This document shows positions 11,217-22,283 of a stretch of DNA of 64,000 nt, piece by piece (position 1 is the first letter of the stretch; every line of letters begins with the position of its first letter). Source of the stretch: Chinchilla lanigera (taxonomy: Eukaryota; Chordata; Mammalia; Rodentia; Chinchillidae); NCBI RefSeq assembly GCF_000276665.1, contig NW_004955446.1:13105626-13169625 (forward strand), written 5' to 3'. The notes beneath the pieces are model-generated. The model saw only the letters and a program-made list of their open reading frames with translations. It was not told where the DNA came from and did not search any database. The position numbers were made by a program, and so were the translations under genes.

Positions 11217-11465
11217 AGAGGCATGACCCTTGGATACTATATCTGCCCCTGGCCCCTTCCTCTCTGGCAGTGTTCCCTTGTTATGATTCTGAGCCACCAT
11301 GAACTGAGCGGCTTTGCTCTGCTGCACCTTTCTGCCATGGTATTTCTGCTTTGGAGCCAGCCAACCATGAGCTGAATTATCTGAAACCATGGCCCAAATA
11401 AACTTCTCCTTTAAACTGTGGCGGTCAGATAGTTTGCCCCGGTAACAGGGAAGTGAGTAATGCAG
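11217..11465 (+). mobile_element. MaLR-type LTR remnant (3' part)
   Basis: It contains tttggagccagccaaccat, cccaaataaacttctcc and cggtaacagggaagtgagta in the order seen at the end of MaLR LTRs. It carries an AATAAA poly(A) signal. It shares its layout with 2112-2604 and 17890-18185. Confidence 0.6.
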
Positions 11466-12595
11466 ACCCCAGGGCACAAAGGTTCCTCTTGGGGATTCCA
11501 GTGTCAACTAGACTTGGAGTTTGATAAGGTTTGTCTCAGCTGAGACAAGAAGGTTGACAGAGTAGACAAAATAATGCTTTGGGCAGGAGAGGGAAGGAGT
11601 TTGTGTGAATGTTCCAGGTAATAGAATGACATCTGTAAGGTCCTGCAGCCAAAAGAGAATACTCTAGTTAAAGACAACAAAGAATCTAGCACCGCCATAA
11701 TGCATGCTACAAACTAGAAAGTAGGGGGGAATGAGGCTGGAGAGGTAAGCCAGCACCAGATTGTATGAAAATCTTTCTTATTTTTGTTGAGTAAAATAAC
11801 ATTTTTAAAGTTATCTGAATATTCACCCTTTGATTAAGGAGCGACAGCAGAATTCTTGTTTTAAAGATTATCTTTCATTGCTCATAATCAGAAAGGGCAT
11901 TGAAGTATTCTTTCCAAATTAAAATTGAGACACTATTCTAGGATAAATGAGTTCATTACACGAAAGCCCAAGTCAGTGTTTTATTTTAACCTTTCTCACC
12001 ACATTACTACAAGAAATTTTTTGCCTCCATGCCTCAGTGAAGACGCACACACAGGCACATAGTACTTAGCTTTAGTACATGCATGTTCTTGGTGGTCTCT
12101 AGTCAATCTACTTAGCTTAACAAAAGTGATTCCTGCAACCTGCTAAATTAATTTCATGGCTCCAAAATTGATCACAAGTTGTAGTTTAAAAAACGCTTCA
12201 CTTTTATTATGCGAGGTACTTCATTGCCTCTGTATGGTGAACTCTGCAGAGACGCAGTGATGGTCTTACCTGGTGTTTCTTCTGTGGTTGCACTCTGACA
12301 GGGAGGGTGCAGAGCAGGAAACAGCACAGAGCGGCATGGCTCACGTCTTGGGCTCCAGGAGTCAGGGGAGAATGGAAGCACAGATGTAGCAATAAAGGTA
12401 GTTTTGCCTTACCCAAAGGGAGAATCATGGCAAGGTAGGGATAGAAGTTAAATTGCAGTTGGTCACAGAGTAAACGTCATATATCAACTATGATTTCAAG
12501 ATATAGGGATGTAAAAGGATAGGAAGAATTGACCACAGGCTGATATTCTGGAGTGTTTTGTTTTAATAATACACCCATGTTTTAATAATATGCCC
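11466..12595. other. Intergenic DNA, no firm feature
   Basis: No gene or clear repeat. A short stretch at about 11730 (gaggctggagaggtaagcc) may be an old repeat fragment. Confidence 0.35.
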
Positions 12596-12743
12596 ATGCC
12601 AGGCATGCTCGTACATGCCTGCAATCCCAGAATCCAAGAGGCTGAAGCAGGAGGATCTCTACAAGTTTAAGGACAGTCTAGGATACATAGTGAGTTCGGA
12701 GCAGCCTGAACTACATAGGAGGACCCTGTCTCAGAAAAATAGT
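12596..12743 (+). mobile_element. B1-like SINE (diverged)
   Basis: The order is tgccaggcatgctcgtacat, aagaggctgaagcaggagga, gcagcctgaactacatagga and accctgtctcagaaaaat. It is more diverged than most B1 copies here, so it is older. Confidence 0.85.
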
Positions 12744-13590
12744 ATACCTTTAAGAAAATTGGTCATTAGTCTGTTTGGAAGAACTGGTCAGTAAGTGATC
12801 CTGATGGGTCTTGGTTGATAGTCTCAGACCTAGATGGCTGATGACCTGTTTTAAGTATTTTTTTTAAGCAAAGTAGATTTCTTATGTCATCCTTAAGTCA
12901 CCCATCAGTAAGGTCTTGTTCAGCACTACAGCCTGATACTTGCTAAGTTTTGGGGGACTCAAGGAAAGGGCTGTGCTGCTTGCCTCATAGAACAGAGCAA
13001 TGTGCCTCAACTGCCTGGAGCAGCAGTGAGGAGATGGCAAGAGATGATGGAACAGACTAGAAAAAGATAAAAATGACAACCAAGATAGAACATGTGCACA
13101 TGCCCAAGGGCATCCAAAAATATATGCAGGGCAATTGGGTTGGCCCCTGCTGCTACGCAGGATAGAGTCATCTCTGGAACACTAGTCTCATTCCTGTTGA
13201 GGAGTTTGTACTGTAGCTAGGAATCACAGTGACACATCTTCAGAGGATGGAGAACGTATCCTTCCTAAGGTCCTGCTATGATCACATCATCCCTCCCCTG
13301 ATCAAATAGGGACCGGGGTCCTTGTCTTTCTCATGTGAAAACTATAGTGGTTGTGCAACCTGATTTTGACAGTTCTTTCTAGAGGTACACTTCCAGAATT
13401 TCCCTGTCCTATGCTTCAAATTCTTTAGTCTGAAATTCAAGGCCCAAACTAAGATGAACAAAACAGTAGGTAGAAGAAGCCATACCTTCCACAATTGATC
13501 TGTGTGATCCCATCCTTCCAAAATTCCTGGTCTGCTGGTCTTTGACTTTTCTTTCATTTTTTTCTTTCACTATTTTTTTCTATTGGGATG
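12744..13590. other. Intergenic DNA, no firm feature
   Basis: Short ORFs only on both strands; no domain or repeat recognised. Confidence 0.35.
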
Positions 13591-13804
13591 CTGCAGTAAG
13601 CTGAATAATAATCTCCCTGAAAAATACATCTGCATATTAATCCTCAGAATCTGAAAATATTGCCATATATGACAAAGACTTTATAGATGTGATAAAGTTA
13701 AGGATTTTGAGAGGAAGGGATTATACTGGATTATCTGGATGGGCCCTGAAACGCAATCACAAGAGTCTTTCAAAAAGACACACACACACATACAGAGAGG
13801 GAGG

Positions 13805-13848
<44 letters not shown>

Positions 13849-14140
13849 CTGAGATTGAGATTTGACACAGACACACTGGGAAGGTCATGTAGACAGAGTA
13901 GAGAGGGCTTTTAAGATGCGGGCCTTGAAGGTGGAAGTCACACCCAAGGAATTTCAGTGTCATCAGAAACTTGAAGAGATAAAGGACAGATTCTCCTCCA
14001 GACCCTCCAGAGAGAGTGGGTATAGTTGTGCAGCCTGGCTGACTTTAGACTCCTAGACTCCTGAACTGTGAGGGAATACATTTCTGTTGGCTCTGCCCAC
14101 CGAGTCTGTGCATTTTGCCAGAACAGCCACAGGAAGTAAA
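13591..14140 (+). mobile_element. ERVL-MaLR (MLT1-like) LTR remnant
   Basis: The sequence runs through aagctgaataataatc, cttagagat-like and gataaagttaaggattttga, then ggattatctggatgggccc. After a microsatellite it continues with ggccttgaaggtggaagtc, a gattctcctccagaccctcc block and cctgaactgtgagggaat. This is the usual order of a long MLT1-type LTR. A GA-rich expansion (13779-13852) has grown inside it. Confidence 0.6.
13779..13852. repeat. (CA)n then (GGGA)n/(GA)n compound microsatellite
   Basis: CA repeats pass into GGGA and then a long GA run. It lies inside the MaLR LTR remnant, where it replaces part of the ancestral sequence. The minus-strand ORF that crosses it (poly Ser-Leu) is an artefact. 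Confidence 0.95.
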
Positions 14141-15020
14141 TACCGATGCCCTCAGCCTTCTCCTATCCTGGGTGTAGAATCTGCTCAGGCTTGACTCAAA
14201 TCCTCCCTGTAGTTTCCATACAACTTCAGCTGAAAGCAATTTTGCTTGTACTTTCTGGACACGAGGTTCACTTGCATCTTAGTTATAAACTCTGCATCTC
14301 ATTTTGTTCAGTGTTAAGCAAAGCACCATTTAGAAATCACAAATGGTAGAGACAAGAGAAAGAGAAAAGCTTTGCATGAGTTTACAAGTTAAAAGGGTTC
14401 TCATGCACTCGTGAGTGCGGCTTCAGGGCCACACTCTGGAGGGAACGATTTATGAGAAGTCTGACAGTATCATCACGGTGGAGCTGGGTTCATCCAGAAC
14501 TGTGGAGAGTGGGAGCTGGGTATGTCAGCCCTACCAGGAGTTTTCAAATGGTAGGGCATGTCAGCCCTACCCATCACGTTTGCTATGCCTTCCCAACTGC
14601 TGAGTTCACCAGGACACCCACATTGAGGCTCACCCTGATCCTTCCCAAGTCAGTTATAACCAATGTAAACAGCTTATCGATAGCTTTGGCTCAGTATCAC
14701 AAGGACTGAGATGAAGCTAAACTTTCAGGCCCTGTGGCATATTCAGAACAGCTGGATAACTGCCTGCTCTCCCGAGTCTCCAACCTGATCCCAAATAAAG
14801 CCCTTCCTCTCCTCGAATTGGCACAGTTTATAAAGCTGAGCATTAGACAAGTTTTTCCACTCTTTGCTTTCTTGCCTGCCAAGTTACTTCCATGGCATCT
14901 TCCTTCTGGATTCTGCCCTGAACCTTTGCCAGTGGCAGAGGCTGTGGTAGCTTCTCTAGAGTCCAGCTGTTCTTTCCACGAGATGGATTCTAGTTTCTCT
15001 ACCCTCAAGCTGCTAGGCAA
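14141..15020. other. Unassigned, possible LTR fragment at 14390-14830
   Basis: The part from 14390 has moderate GC, a direct repeat of atgtcagccctacc (near 14521 and 14559) and ends with cccaaataaagcccttcc, which looks like an LTR poly(A) region. No LTR partner or internal part is visible. Confidence 0.25.
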
Positions 15021-15213
15021 ATGTATTTCTTGTTTGTTTTTTGGTTTTTTGTCTTTTTGAGACAGGGTCTCACCATGCATTTCATGCTGGCCTTAAGCTC
15101 GCTTTGTAGCCCAGCCTGGTCTTGAACTCACAAAGATCCTCCTGCTTCAGTCTCCTGAGTGCTGGGATTATAGGCATGCACCACCATGCCCAGCCTAAGA
15201 CAGATGTATTTCT
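15021..15213 (-). mobile_element. B1-like SINE with target duplication
   Basis: A minus-strand B1 element: ttttgagacagggtctcac, gtagcccagcctggtcttga, gagtgctgggattataggc and atgcaccaccatgcccagc. A 10-bp duplication atgtatttct flanks it (15021-15030 and 15204-15213). Confidence 0.92.
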
Positions 15214-16009
15214 GATGATTCTCCAGGGAAACAGAACAAATAAGATACAGAGATAAATACATAGGTAGGTGAGGAGATTATTGTAGGAACTGGCTCAGGG
15301 ATTACAGAAGCCACAGTCTGACAGCTGCAGAATGGAGAAGAAGGAAAGCTGACGTCTAGTTCAGACCCAGAGAAGCAGATGGTGTAACTTCTACTCTGAG
15401 GAGTCTGAAGACCTAAAAACTAGGAATTCAAATATGTGATAGTGAGAAAAGATGAATGTCATTGCTTAAGAGAGGGAGAAGGAGAGAGACAGAGAATGCA
15501 CTTTTCTGCCTTTTTGTTCACCTTTTTGTTCTGTTGGTGCCCTCAATGAGCTAGAGGGTTTCCATCTCCACTGGTGAGGGTGGATCTCCTTTACTCAGTC
15601 TATTTATGCAAATGCTAACCTCACCTGAGAGTATATACCCTCAGAGATGTAGAGTGTACCCTCAAAGGTATACCCGGGAATAATGTTGGACCAGTTATAT
15701 AGGCATCCCTTAGCCAAATCCTGTTGACATAAAATTAGCTCCCAGGATTCTGTCAGATTGTCTGGGTTGAAATAGTACCTGGGACTCTCACTGGCTGGGC
15801 CACTTTTCACCTCATGGAATAAAAGTTTGTAACCATCGTTCAAGCAACAATCCTCTTTAACCAAGTAGTGGAGACTGTTACACAGCCAGTGAAAGCAGCC
15901 AGGTCGCTTCTACAATTACCTGCCCACCTCATCTGCCTTTTCTTGACATTGATTTTCTGAGCACCTGCCTGTCTCTATCCTAAATCTGTCCAGGCCTGTC
16001 TCATCCTAA
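15214..16009. other. Intergenic DNA, no firm feature
   Basis: No gene or confident repeat. A minus-strand ORF at 15604-15864 (86 codons) has no recognisable domain. Confidence 0.35.
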
Positions 16010-16240
16010 ATACATCTACTACTTCATTGTGATTAAGAACATGAAGTAATGGTGTATCCTTTGGCATTTTACTTCTCCTGAAGTGTGTTTCAACGTCTTC
16101 TTCTCTAGAATGAGTATAATAATAGAACATACCTCCTGAGGAGACTGGGAAGATTGAATTTGATTCTGGCTATAAAGCATTTTTTGTATAAGGAATCTTG
16201 CTAAGTGATCAATAAATAGAAGTATTTCTGGTAGTATATC
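16010..16240 (+). mobile_element. MIR-like SINE
   Basis: It has the MIR core and 3' half: a region resembling cctcctgaggagactgggaa followed by gattgaatttg, then gtgatcaataaatagaagta. This is an ancient pan-mammalian element, strongly diverged. Confidence 0.45.
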
Positions 16241-16672
16241 CAAATAATTAGCAGGCTAGACCCTATTTGCTGTCTATCCAAAACTTCAATCTTTTTTCTT
16301 GGCTAATTTTTACAATATTCATTGAAAAAAAGTTGCTGAGGGGTTACTGAAACCCAGATAGTATCTAAATGGAATACACACTAAAGTCTTGGACTGTGAA
16401 GAATGCTAGTGACCCTATCACTGAGAGTGTGATACAGGGCTTCTATCTCCCAAATAGGACCAGTAAGTCTCTGATCCATTTAATATTCCATACGGAGAGA
16501 TGGCTTCCAAGATAACATAAGATCCTTTCAATTTCTGGAACAGTGAGGCATGATATGTAATTTTCAGACTTGAAAGAAACAGTCTTCTGAGGATGTGAAC
16601 CAAGCTGTAACACCAAATCCAGATGTGGTGGTACTACAGTGAGGCCAGGAGCAGTTCTTGTTGATGTGATAA

Positions 16673-16686
16673 CTGCCCTCTGGTGG
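16673..16686 (-). promoter_or_regulatory. CTCF-type core motif
   Basis: The minus strand reads CCACCAGAGGGCAG, which fits the 14-base CTCF core consensus CC(A)(C/G)(C/T)AG(A/G)(G/T)GGC(A/G)(C/G) at every position. It is not inside any SINE that I recognise. Occupancy cannot be judged from sequence. Confidence 0.55.
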
Positions 16687-17009
16687 AAAAGACTGGAATT
16701 TATGAATGAAAAAAAGTCTTCAGAAATAATTGAAGTTCTAAACAAGTAATTCTTATTCTTCTTGCCTTTTGACTTCATTTTCCAAATAAAGATCACCATA
16801 CACTTAATCCATTTCACTAGTTGCTCTTGCATATCTTAGACTACTTCTATTGTGAAGTGGGAGGAAGAGGGGAAGAATTGGGAGAATTTTGAAACCTTGC
16901 TTTCAGATTAAAAACTACAGAGCATAAAGTATCTTTCTAAATGGCTCTTATGAATATACCCAAGGAGAACTATATCAGTACAATTCAAGGAAACACTTTT
17001 AGGGACATA

Positions 17010-17225
17010 AAGACCCAAATTGAAATCCTCATTCTTCCCTTTACTTCCTACCTAATTCTGAGCAAGATTTCACAGTCTAAGGTTTAACTTTTTTACTTAC
17101 TAGTAAAATGGGGAAAGTATGTGTATATTTTAGGTTACTTTGAGGATTATAGAAGAGAAAAGATACAGAATAGAACCTGGCACATAGTAAATGTTCAATA
17201 AATGTTAGATAATATTTTTCTAATA
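17010..17225 (+). mobile_element. MIR SINE
   Basis: A clear MIR order: cctaattctgagcaagattt, taaaatggggaaagtatgtg, ttgaggattatagaagag, and then aacctggcacatagtaaatg with ttcaataaatgttag. It is close to full length. Confidence 0.75.
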
Positions 17226-17889
17226 CAATATCTTTATAAAATAGCTAAGGCTCTGGAGGAAAAAAAGCTTACCCATGTTAACATAGTAGTGACTATTGTA
17301 AAAAATAGCATACAGCTTTGTTCATGTTTCTTTAAACATTAATCAAGGCCTGGGTAAATATTAGATGTTGCTGGATAACTATATAAACCACGAGTTATAC
17401 ACAGATAAGGTTTGGACCAAGCCAAATCCTAGGGGTAAATGTACTAAAGCTTCACTATCATGTTAGAGCTGCCTTTATCAGCTAGGATCAAATTATTTTT
17501 TTTATTACTTTTCAACAATTTACTTTTGAACCCTTTGGAGGTATTAATACTACTTCTGAGTCACTGAGCTACTAAGCTTGAGAAACTTAAGTCTGCTTTT
17601 TTAACCTGAGGGAAATTCCAAAGAAATACTTATTTAGCTAGCTCACAAATAGTTCTTTGGGGGTTATGAGTTATTTCTTCCACAACATAGTTTAACTTCA
17701 AGGTCAGATAAGGATGTCAAATTAAAGAGAATGTGATATTGGAGATAGTGGGGTAGAGAGAATTAGCAGTCAGGGAGAGACAGAAGCCAGAAGTCCTAAT
17801 GAGCTTCATAACTTCAGTTCTTAGCTGGAAAACAGTACAAGGAAGTGAATTAAATTTATAAGGCCTCTCTTAGGATTTAGATCTAAAAT
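17226..17889. other. Intergenic DNA, no firm feature
   Basis: AT-rich DNA with no gene or confident repeat. Confidence 0.35.
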
Positions 17890-18185
17890 GTCCCTCAAAA
17901 GTCTCATGCATTTGGTTGGAGGTGGGGCCTGGTCAAAAGAGGCAGGTCAGTGGGGACATGAGCTAGAAGGGTATATTTTTGTCCGTTTCCTAACTTCTCT
18001 CTCTGCTTCCTGGCTGCCACAGCTTGAGTAGCTCTCCTCTGCCATGCCCTTCCACCATTCCATTTCTGCCTTGGAGCCAGCTACCCATGTACTAAACCCC
18101 CTGGAAGCCGTGAGCCAAATAAATCTCTCCTTTCAATTGCGAGTGTCAGATATTTTGTCACCTATGAGAAAGGGATAAATACAGA
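17890..18185 (+). mobile_element. MaLR-type LTR
   Basis: It contains the MaLR markers in order: tgtccctcaaaagtctcatg, ggttggaggtggggcctgg, a ctctcctctgccatgcc block, gccttggagccagctaccc, gtgagccaaataaatctctc and gtcagatattttgtcacc. It is a solitary LTR. Confidence 0.75.
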
Positions 18186-19035
18186 CTCAAGTAGAGGAGA
18201 AGGAAGAAGAGAAGGAAGAGCAAGAGCAGGCATAGGAAGGTGAACCCCACGTGGTTCCTGTGTTCGTTACATACAGCCTGCCAGTTGTTCTCCTCTAACC
18301 CATTATCAGTATCTTTGTGCCCCCGCTCCCTGACCCCAGTTCTCCCATCCTGTCTATCCACAGTACCATCTGGAGTTGCGTTAGCTCTGACAGTAAAGGC
18401 TGGGAAAGAGGTAAGTGCTTCTAGAGCACATTTTTGTCTGACTGAGGGCCCTATAATCAGATATGAGAAGTTAATTAATAGGAAGGCAGATGTCAGTCCT
18501 CAGAATGTTATAAGGGAGGTTCTTAGCACTTCTGCGATTTTCTCCACAATCTTGGAAGACCTGCTTTGCCTGTCTCTTTCTCTGAGAGTCTGATCCAGTG
18601 GTATCATAACCTGGGCAGGTGGTCCCACTCCCCAAGCCAGTGATCAGATTCAGAATACCATCTGAACAAAGTGCAGCCAATCAGATTCTCTAGGGATTGG
18701 GATTCTGAGACTTTCGATCCTGGCTAGTCCTTCCTTTGAAGGGTATGGGGAGTTGAAGTTATGATCCTGCCATGAGAGGGCTGCGGCAAAGCAGGCGGGT
18801 CTTTAAGTCCGCCTCACTATTCTCTGCTGGGAGTAGCAAGAATGAGATCACACAACCTCAGAGAAAATAGTTGCCTTGGAACTAGGAATTCCCTAGAAAC
18901 CAAAAACATGCCAAGAACCAGTTCTCAAGCCATTGTCTACACTTGTCTTATAGGAAATAACACTAGTAGTTTGGATACAATTTTATTTTTTAAAGCTAGC
19001 CCAAGTAGATTTCTGTTAGTCTGTACAAAAATAAA
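18186..19035. other. Intergenic DNA, no firm feature
   Basis: ORFs of up to 117 codons occur (18240-18593) but show no domain. Confidence 0.3.
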
Positions 19036-19390
19036 TACAGACAATTCCTGACTATTGATGACTGGACGTAGCAGTTTTTAACTTTATGACAGTATGAAAA
19101 TAATGCACATGCAGTAGAAGCTAAACTTTGAATTTGGACCTTTTCCCAGGCTGGCGACAATATGCAGTATGGTCCTCTCTCACAGTGCTGGGCGCCAGCA
19201 GGAAGCCACAGTTTCCAGGGCCACTATGTAATCATGAGGAGAAACAACTGATGCTGTAAGGTGTACCTGCTGCTCATCTAAAGTGTTTGGTACATTCAGT
19301 GGATTAAAACACATTTTTAACTCGCAGTATTTTCAACTTATGATGGATTTATCAGAATACAGCCCTATTTAAGTGGAGGAACATTTGCAC
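19036..19390 (+). mobile_element. TcMar-Tigger-type DNA transposon remnant
   Basis: The right part reads cagtattttcaacttatga, tggatttatcagaatacagc, then aagtggaggaacatttgcac. This is the typical end of a Tigger-group non-autonomous element. The left part (gacaattcctgactattgat) is the matching opposite end. Confidence 0.55.
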
Positions 19391-19657
19391 TTACTTGCAG
19401 AAGAGCTTTGAGAGATTTATTCTGAGGCTCAGGAGCCCAATAAGCTCATGATTTTAGGGGATAACTCTCAACTAAGGACACTTCAGATGTCAAAGTAAGC
19501 TATTGAAGCAAGATCTTCTAGGCGTCCTTGGAGTCCACAGGCAGCACCCTGTGCTGTCTTCTTAGCCTTAGTGGGACTTCTAAAGGAGCAAGCGTGCCTA
19601 AGCTGTCCATGTCACTTACAAAGCAAGGAGCAACTAAGATCTAGGATTTCATAGACA

Positions 19658-19710
19658 AAAAAAGAAAAAAGAAAAAGAACAAAGAAAGAAAGAAAGGAAG
19701 AAAGGAAGAG

Positions 19711-19765
<55 letters not shown>

Positions 19766-19858
19766 AACAAGAGAGAGGAAGGGAAGGAAGGAAGGAAGGA
19801 TGGAAAGATGGAAGGATGGAAGGAAGGAAGAAAGGAAGGAAGGAAAGAAGGAGAAAGA
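19658..19858. repeat. Long polypurine tract, (GAAA)n and (GGAA)n
   Basis: About 200 bases are almost entirely A and G on the plus strand, first GAAA-type and then GGAA-type with a few GGAT variants. Such a mirror-like purine tract can form triplex DNA. ORFs across it (poly Phe/Leu/Ser) are artefacts. Confidence 0.95.
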
Positions 19859-20744
19859 GAATCGAGGTGGAATTTGATAGCCTAGCCTTTGTGAAAGTTC
19901 TCTTTGGAGGCCCTCCTGGAGGAAGGAGGAAGGTTTGCAGAGCTGATACCCTTCCTGCCCTGCTAGTAAAACTCAGAGGAAGTGAGGAAATGACCACTGA
20001 AAACTGAGGGAAAGAAGATCCTTCTTACACAGCAGCAGAAAAATTAGCAACACCGTCTCCTTCATAACGTGGAGGTCAAAACTATAGCTATGGGCTACTT
20101 GTTTTCTTTAGTCTGCAGTTCTACTGATGAAGGAGAACCATATTCAAGGAGCTAGAACTATAGTCAAGGAGCCTCATTCCCACCTGCAGTGGGTCAGATA
20201 GCAAGATGCCGTATGTTCAGCTGGTTGTGCAAACAGGAAGACTTTCAGGGTCACGAGAGGAGGTGAGAGTACTTTGTGTGTGGTAAGAAGGTAAATTGCC
20301 CAGGACCAGAAGTCACCTGTGGGAGTCTCAATCATCACCCTTCCTTATGTTCATACCCCAACCATAAGGTTGACCCTATAACTAATAGGCTATCAAAAAA
20401 TGATAATGTACAGCTGTTAAGGACAACCTAAAGGGAGTGTGTGTTCCTCCTTCCTCTGCCTCCTAGATCACTCACACTGGAAAAGCCAGCACAGTGGGCC
20501 ATGATGATGCTCATCATCCTGTGGAGAGGCCCACATGGGAAGGGACTGAGGCCTCCTCCCCACAACCAGAGCCATGTGAACAACCCACTTCAGAAGGAGG
20601 TCCTCCAGTCATCAAGTCTCCAGCCGCCAGCAACCTACCACCATCTTAACCACAATGCTGTGTGTGAGAGAACCCAAGACAGAAGCAGTCCCCTAAGCAT
20701 CCCTGGACTTCTCACCCCCAGAAACTGCAAATATTAATAAAGGT
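19859..20744. other. Unassigned intergenic sequence
   Basis: A 98-codon ORF at 20441-20737 has no recognisable domain. Its 3' side (gaaactgcaaatattaataa) resembles the end of an old LTR. No gene is supported. Confidence 0.3.
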
Positions 20745-20888
20745 TAATAATTTTACAGTACTGGGGCTGGGGATTTAGCTCAGCGGCAAAAAGCGCCTGC
20801 CTGGCAAGCACAAGGTCGTGAGTTCGGTTCCCAGTACCGGAGAAAAACCAAAATAATAATAATAATAATAATAATAATTTTACAGTAC
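20745..20888 (+). mobile_element. ID-like SINE with 17-bp target duplication
   Basis: A full-length ID element with A box (tagctcagcgg) and B box (gttcggttccc). Its tail has expanded into (AAT)n. A perfect 17-bp duplication flanks it (20745-20761 and 20872-20888, taataattttacagtac). Confidence 0.95.
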
Positions 20889-21319
20889 TAAATATTAAAG
20901 TGATTTGTCATGTAGAAATTAATAACAACCAGAGTCTGGGTTTTCTGGTTGTCTAAGATTATTACTCTTTTTTTCCTTCTATCTCCCCACCTAATATGCT
21001 ATAATAAAATAATTTTTAGAAATCATTCTTCAGATAATAGTGAAAAAGTCAGTTCCTCCATCCATGTGATCACAGTTTGTTTCTACTTATCTTTGTCTTA
21101 AAGAGACATGGTAGGTGAACACTGGGCAGGAACTTCTGCTTGATCAAAGAGGAATGGCCGCCAAAGTGCCGTGAAACTCAGCTGGTCACGTGGGGAGTGG
21201 GAACTAACGCACTTTAGTCCATGCCTACCAGTGGACAAAATGAGATTCTACTTAAGAAAATAGTGCTCCCAGACTACACTGCTCAGAAAGAACAGGCCTA
21301 AAACATGAAGTTTGGCTTT
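20889..21319. other. Intergenic DNA, no firm feature
   Basis: No gene or repeat recognised. Confidence 0.35.
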
Positions 21320-22178
21320 AAGAATGGGCAAGTCCCTAAGAGGCCCCATGGGCCATGCCCTGCATGCAAAGGAGACCACTGGAGATCGGTCTGCCCTCTG
21401 AGGTGGAGGCCCCAGAGCTCAGACCCATGCTACCAGTTAGTCCAACAGGAATGAGAGGGCTTGGGGCATGGTCTGCCTTCTCCCTCTGGCCGGACCGTCA
21501 TCTCCATCGAGGAGTCCTGGGTAATCATGACTATGGAGGAACAAGAAAACAGCCTGTTGCTAGTCACAGGTGCAAGTCTCTCGGTCCTTCTTTTCAATCC
21601 TGGCCTTCCTTCCAGCCATCATACCTCAGTGAAAGGAGTCACTGGTGAGGAGGTAATATGCTATTTTTGACAACCCTTAGGCTGTAACTACTTATTAGAT
21701 CCTTCTTGCATATCTCTGTCTTCCTGAGAAACCACTTTGAAGATACCACCACATATTACAGCAGCCATTGATATTTTCCTACTAATCTATCCATAACTGT
21801 GTTAAGTTTGTAATGTTCCTATCCTATTTCATAATGTATGTTTATTATTATGTGTTTCCTACAACAACCATTGAGAATAGTTAATGATTTTTCAATAGGT
21901 CACTCATGTATAGCTCTATTTATTTTCTTTAGAAGCCACTTTGAAGATACCAAAGTATAGCACAACAACACTTGATAATCTCCTACCTCTTTTGTCTCTA
22001 ACTATTATTTGTCTATTTGTTTTCCTGAGAAACTATTTTGTAGATAATAATATGTAAAACAATAACCATTGATAATTTCCTACCATTTTGTCTGTAATTT
22101 GCTAAGTCCCCCCTATTATTATGTTATCCTTCTTTTATTCTTTAAAATTAAAAAAAAAAAAAAGAATGGGCAAGTCCC
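21320..22178 (+). mobile_element. Gag-pro retroposon, copy 2, with poly(A) and target duplication
   Basis: The insert (21337-22161) begins inside the gag region just before the second zinc knuckle, which reads C-x2-C-x3-H-x4-C (about 21356-21396), and runs into the protease start. The catalytic Asp of the protease motif is replaced by Val at 21563-21565 (VTGAS). After a stop codon comes a tail of three diverged repeats, starting near 21726, 21931 and 22025. It ends in a poly(A) run (22151-22163). A perfect 17-bp duplication (aagaatgggcaagtccc, 21320-21336 and 22162-22178) flanks it. Poly(A) plus a long duplication means the copy was made by L1 machinery, not by a retroviral integrase, which leaves 4-6 bp. 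No functional protein. Confidence 0.88.
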
Positions 22179-22283
22179 CAGGGACTGGGGATTTAGCTCA
22201 TCGGCAAAGCACCTGCCTGGCAAGCGGAAAGTCCTGAGTTCGATTCCTGGTACCGGAAGAAAAAAAAAGAATGGGCAAGTTCC
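22162..22283 (+). mobile_element. ID-like SINE inserted at the same site as the retroposon
   Basis: An ID element (22184-22257) with a short A tail lies directly after the retroposon's right-hand target duplication. Its own duplication is the same 17-base word again (22267-22283, with one mismatch). Two independent insertions thus used the same target. Confidence 0.9.

Noticed and set aside
19641..19997. 118-codon ORF rich in Phe, Leu and Ser
   Set aside because: It is the translation of the polypurine microsatellite in reverse.
20745..20888. tRNA gene
   Set aside because: The tRNA-like body is an ID SINE with poly(A) tail and target duplication, and its stems no longer pair as in a true tRNA. 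The same holds for all ID copies in the window.
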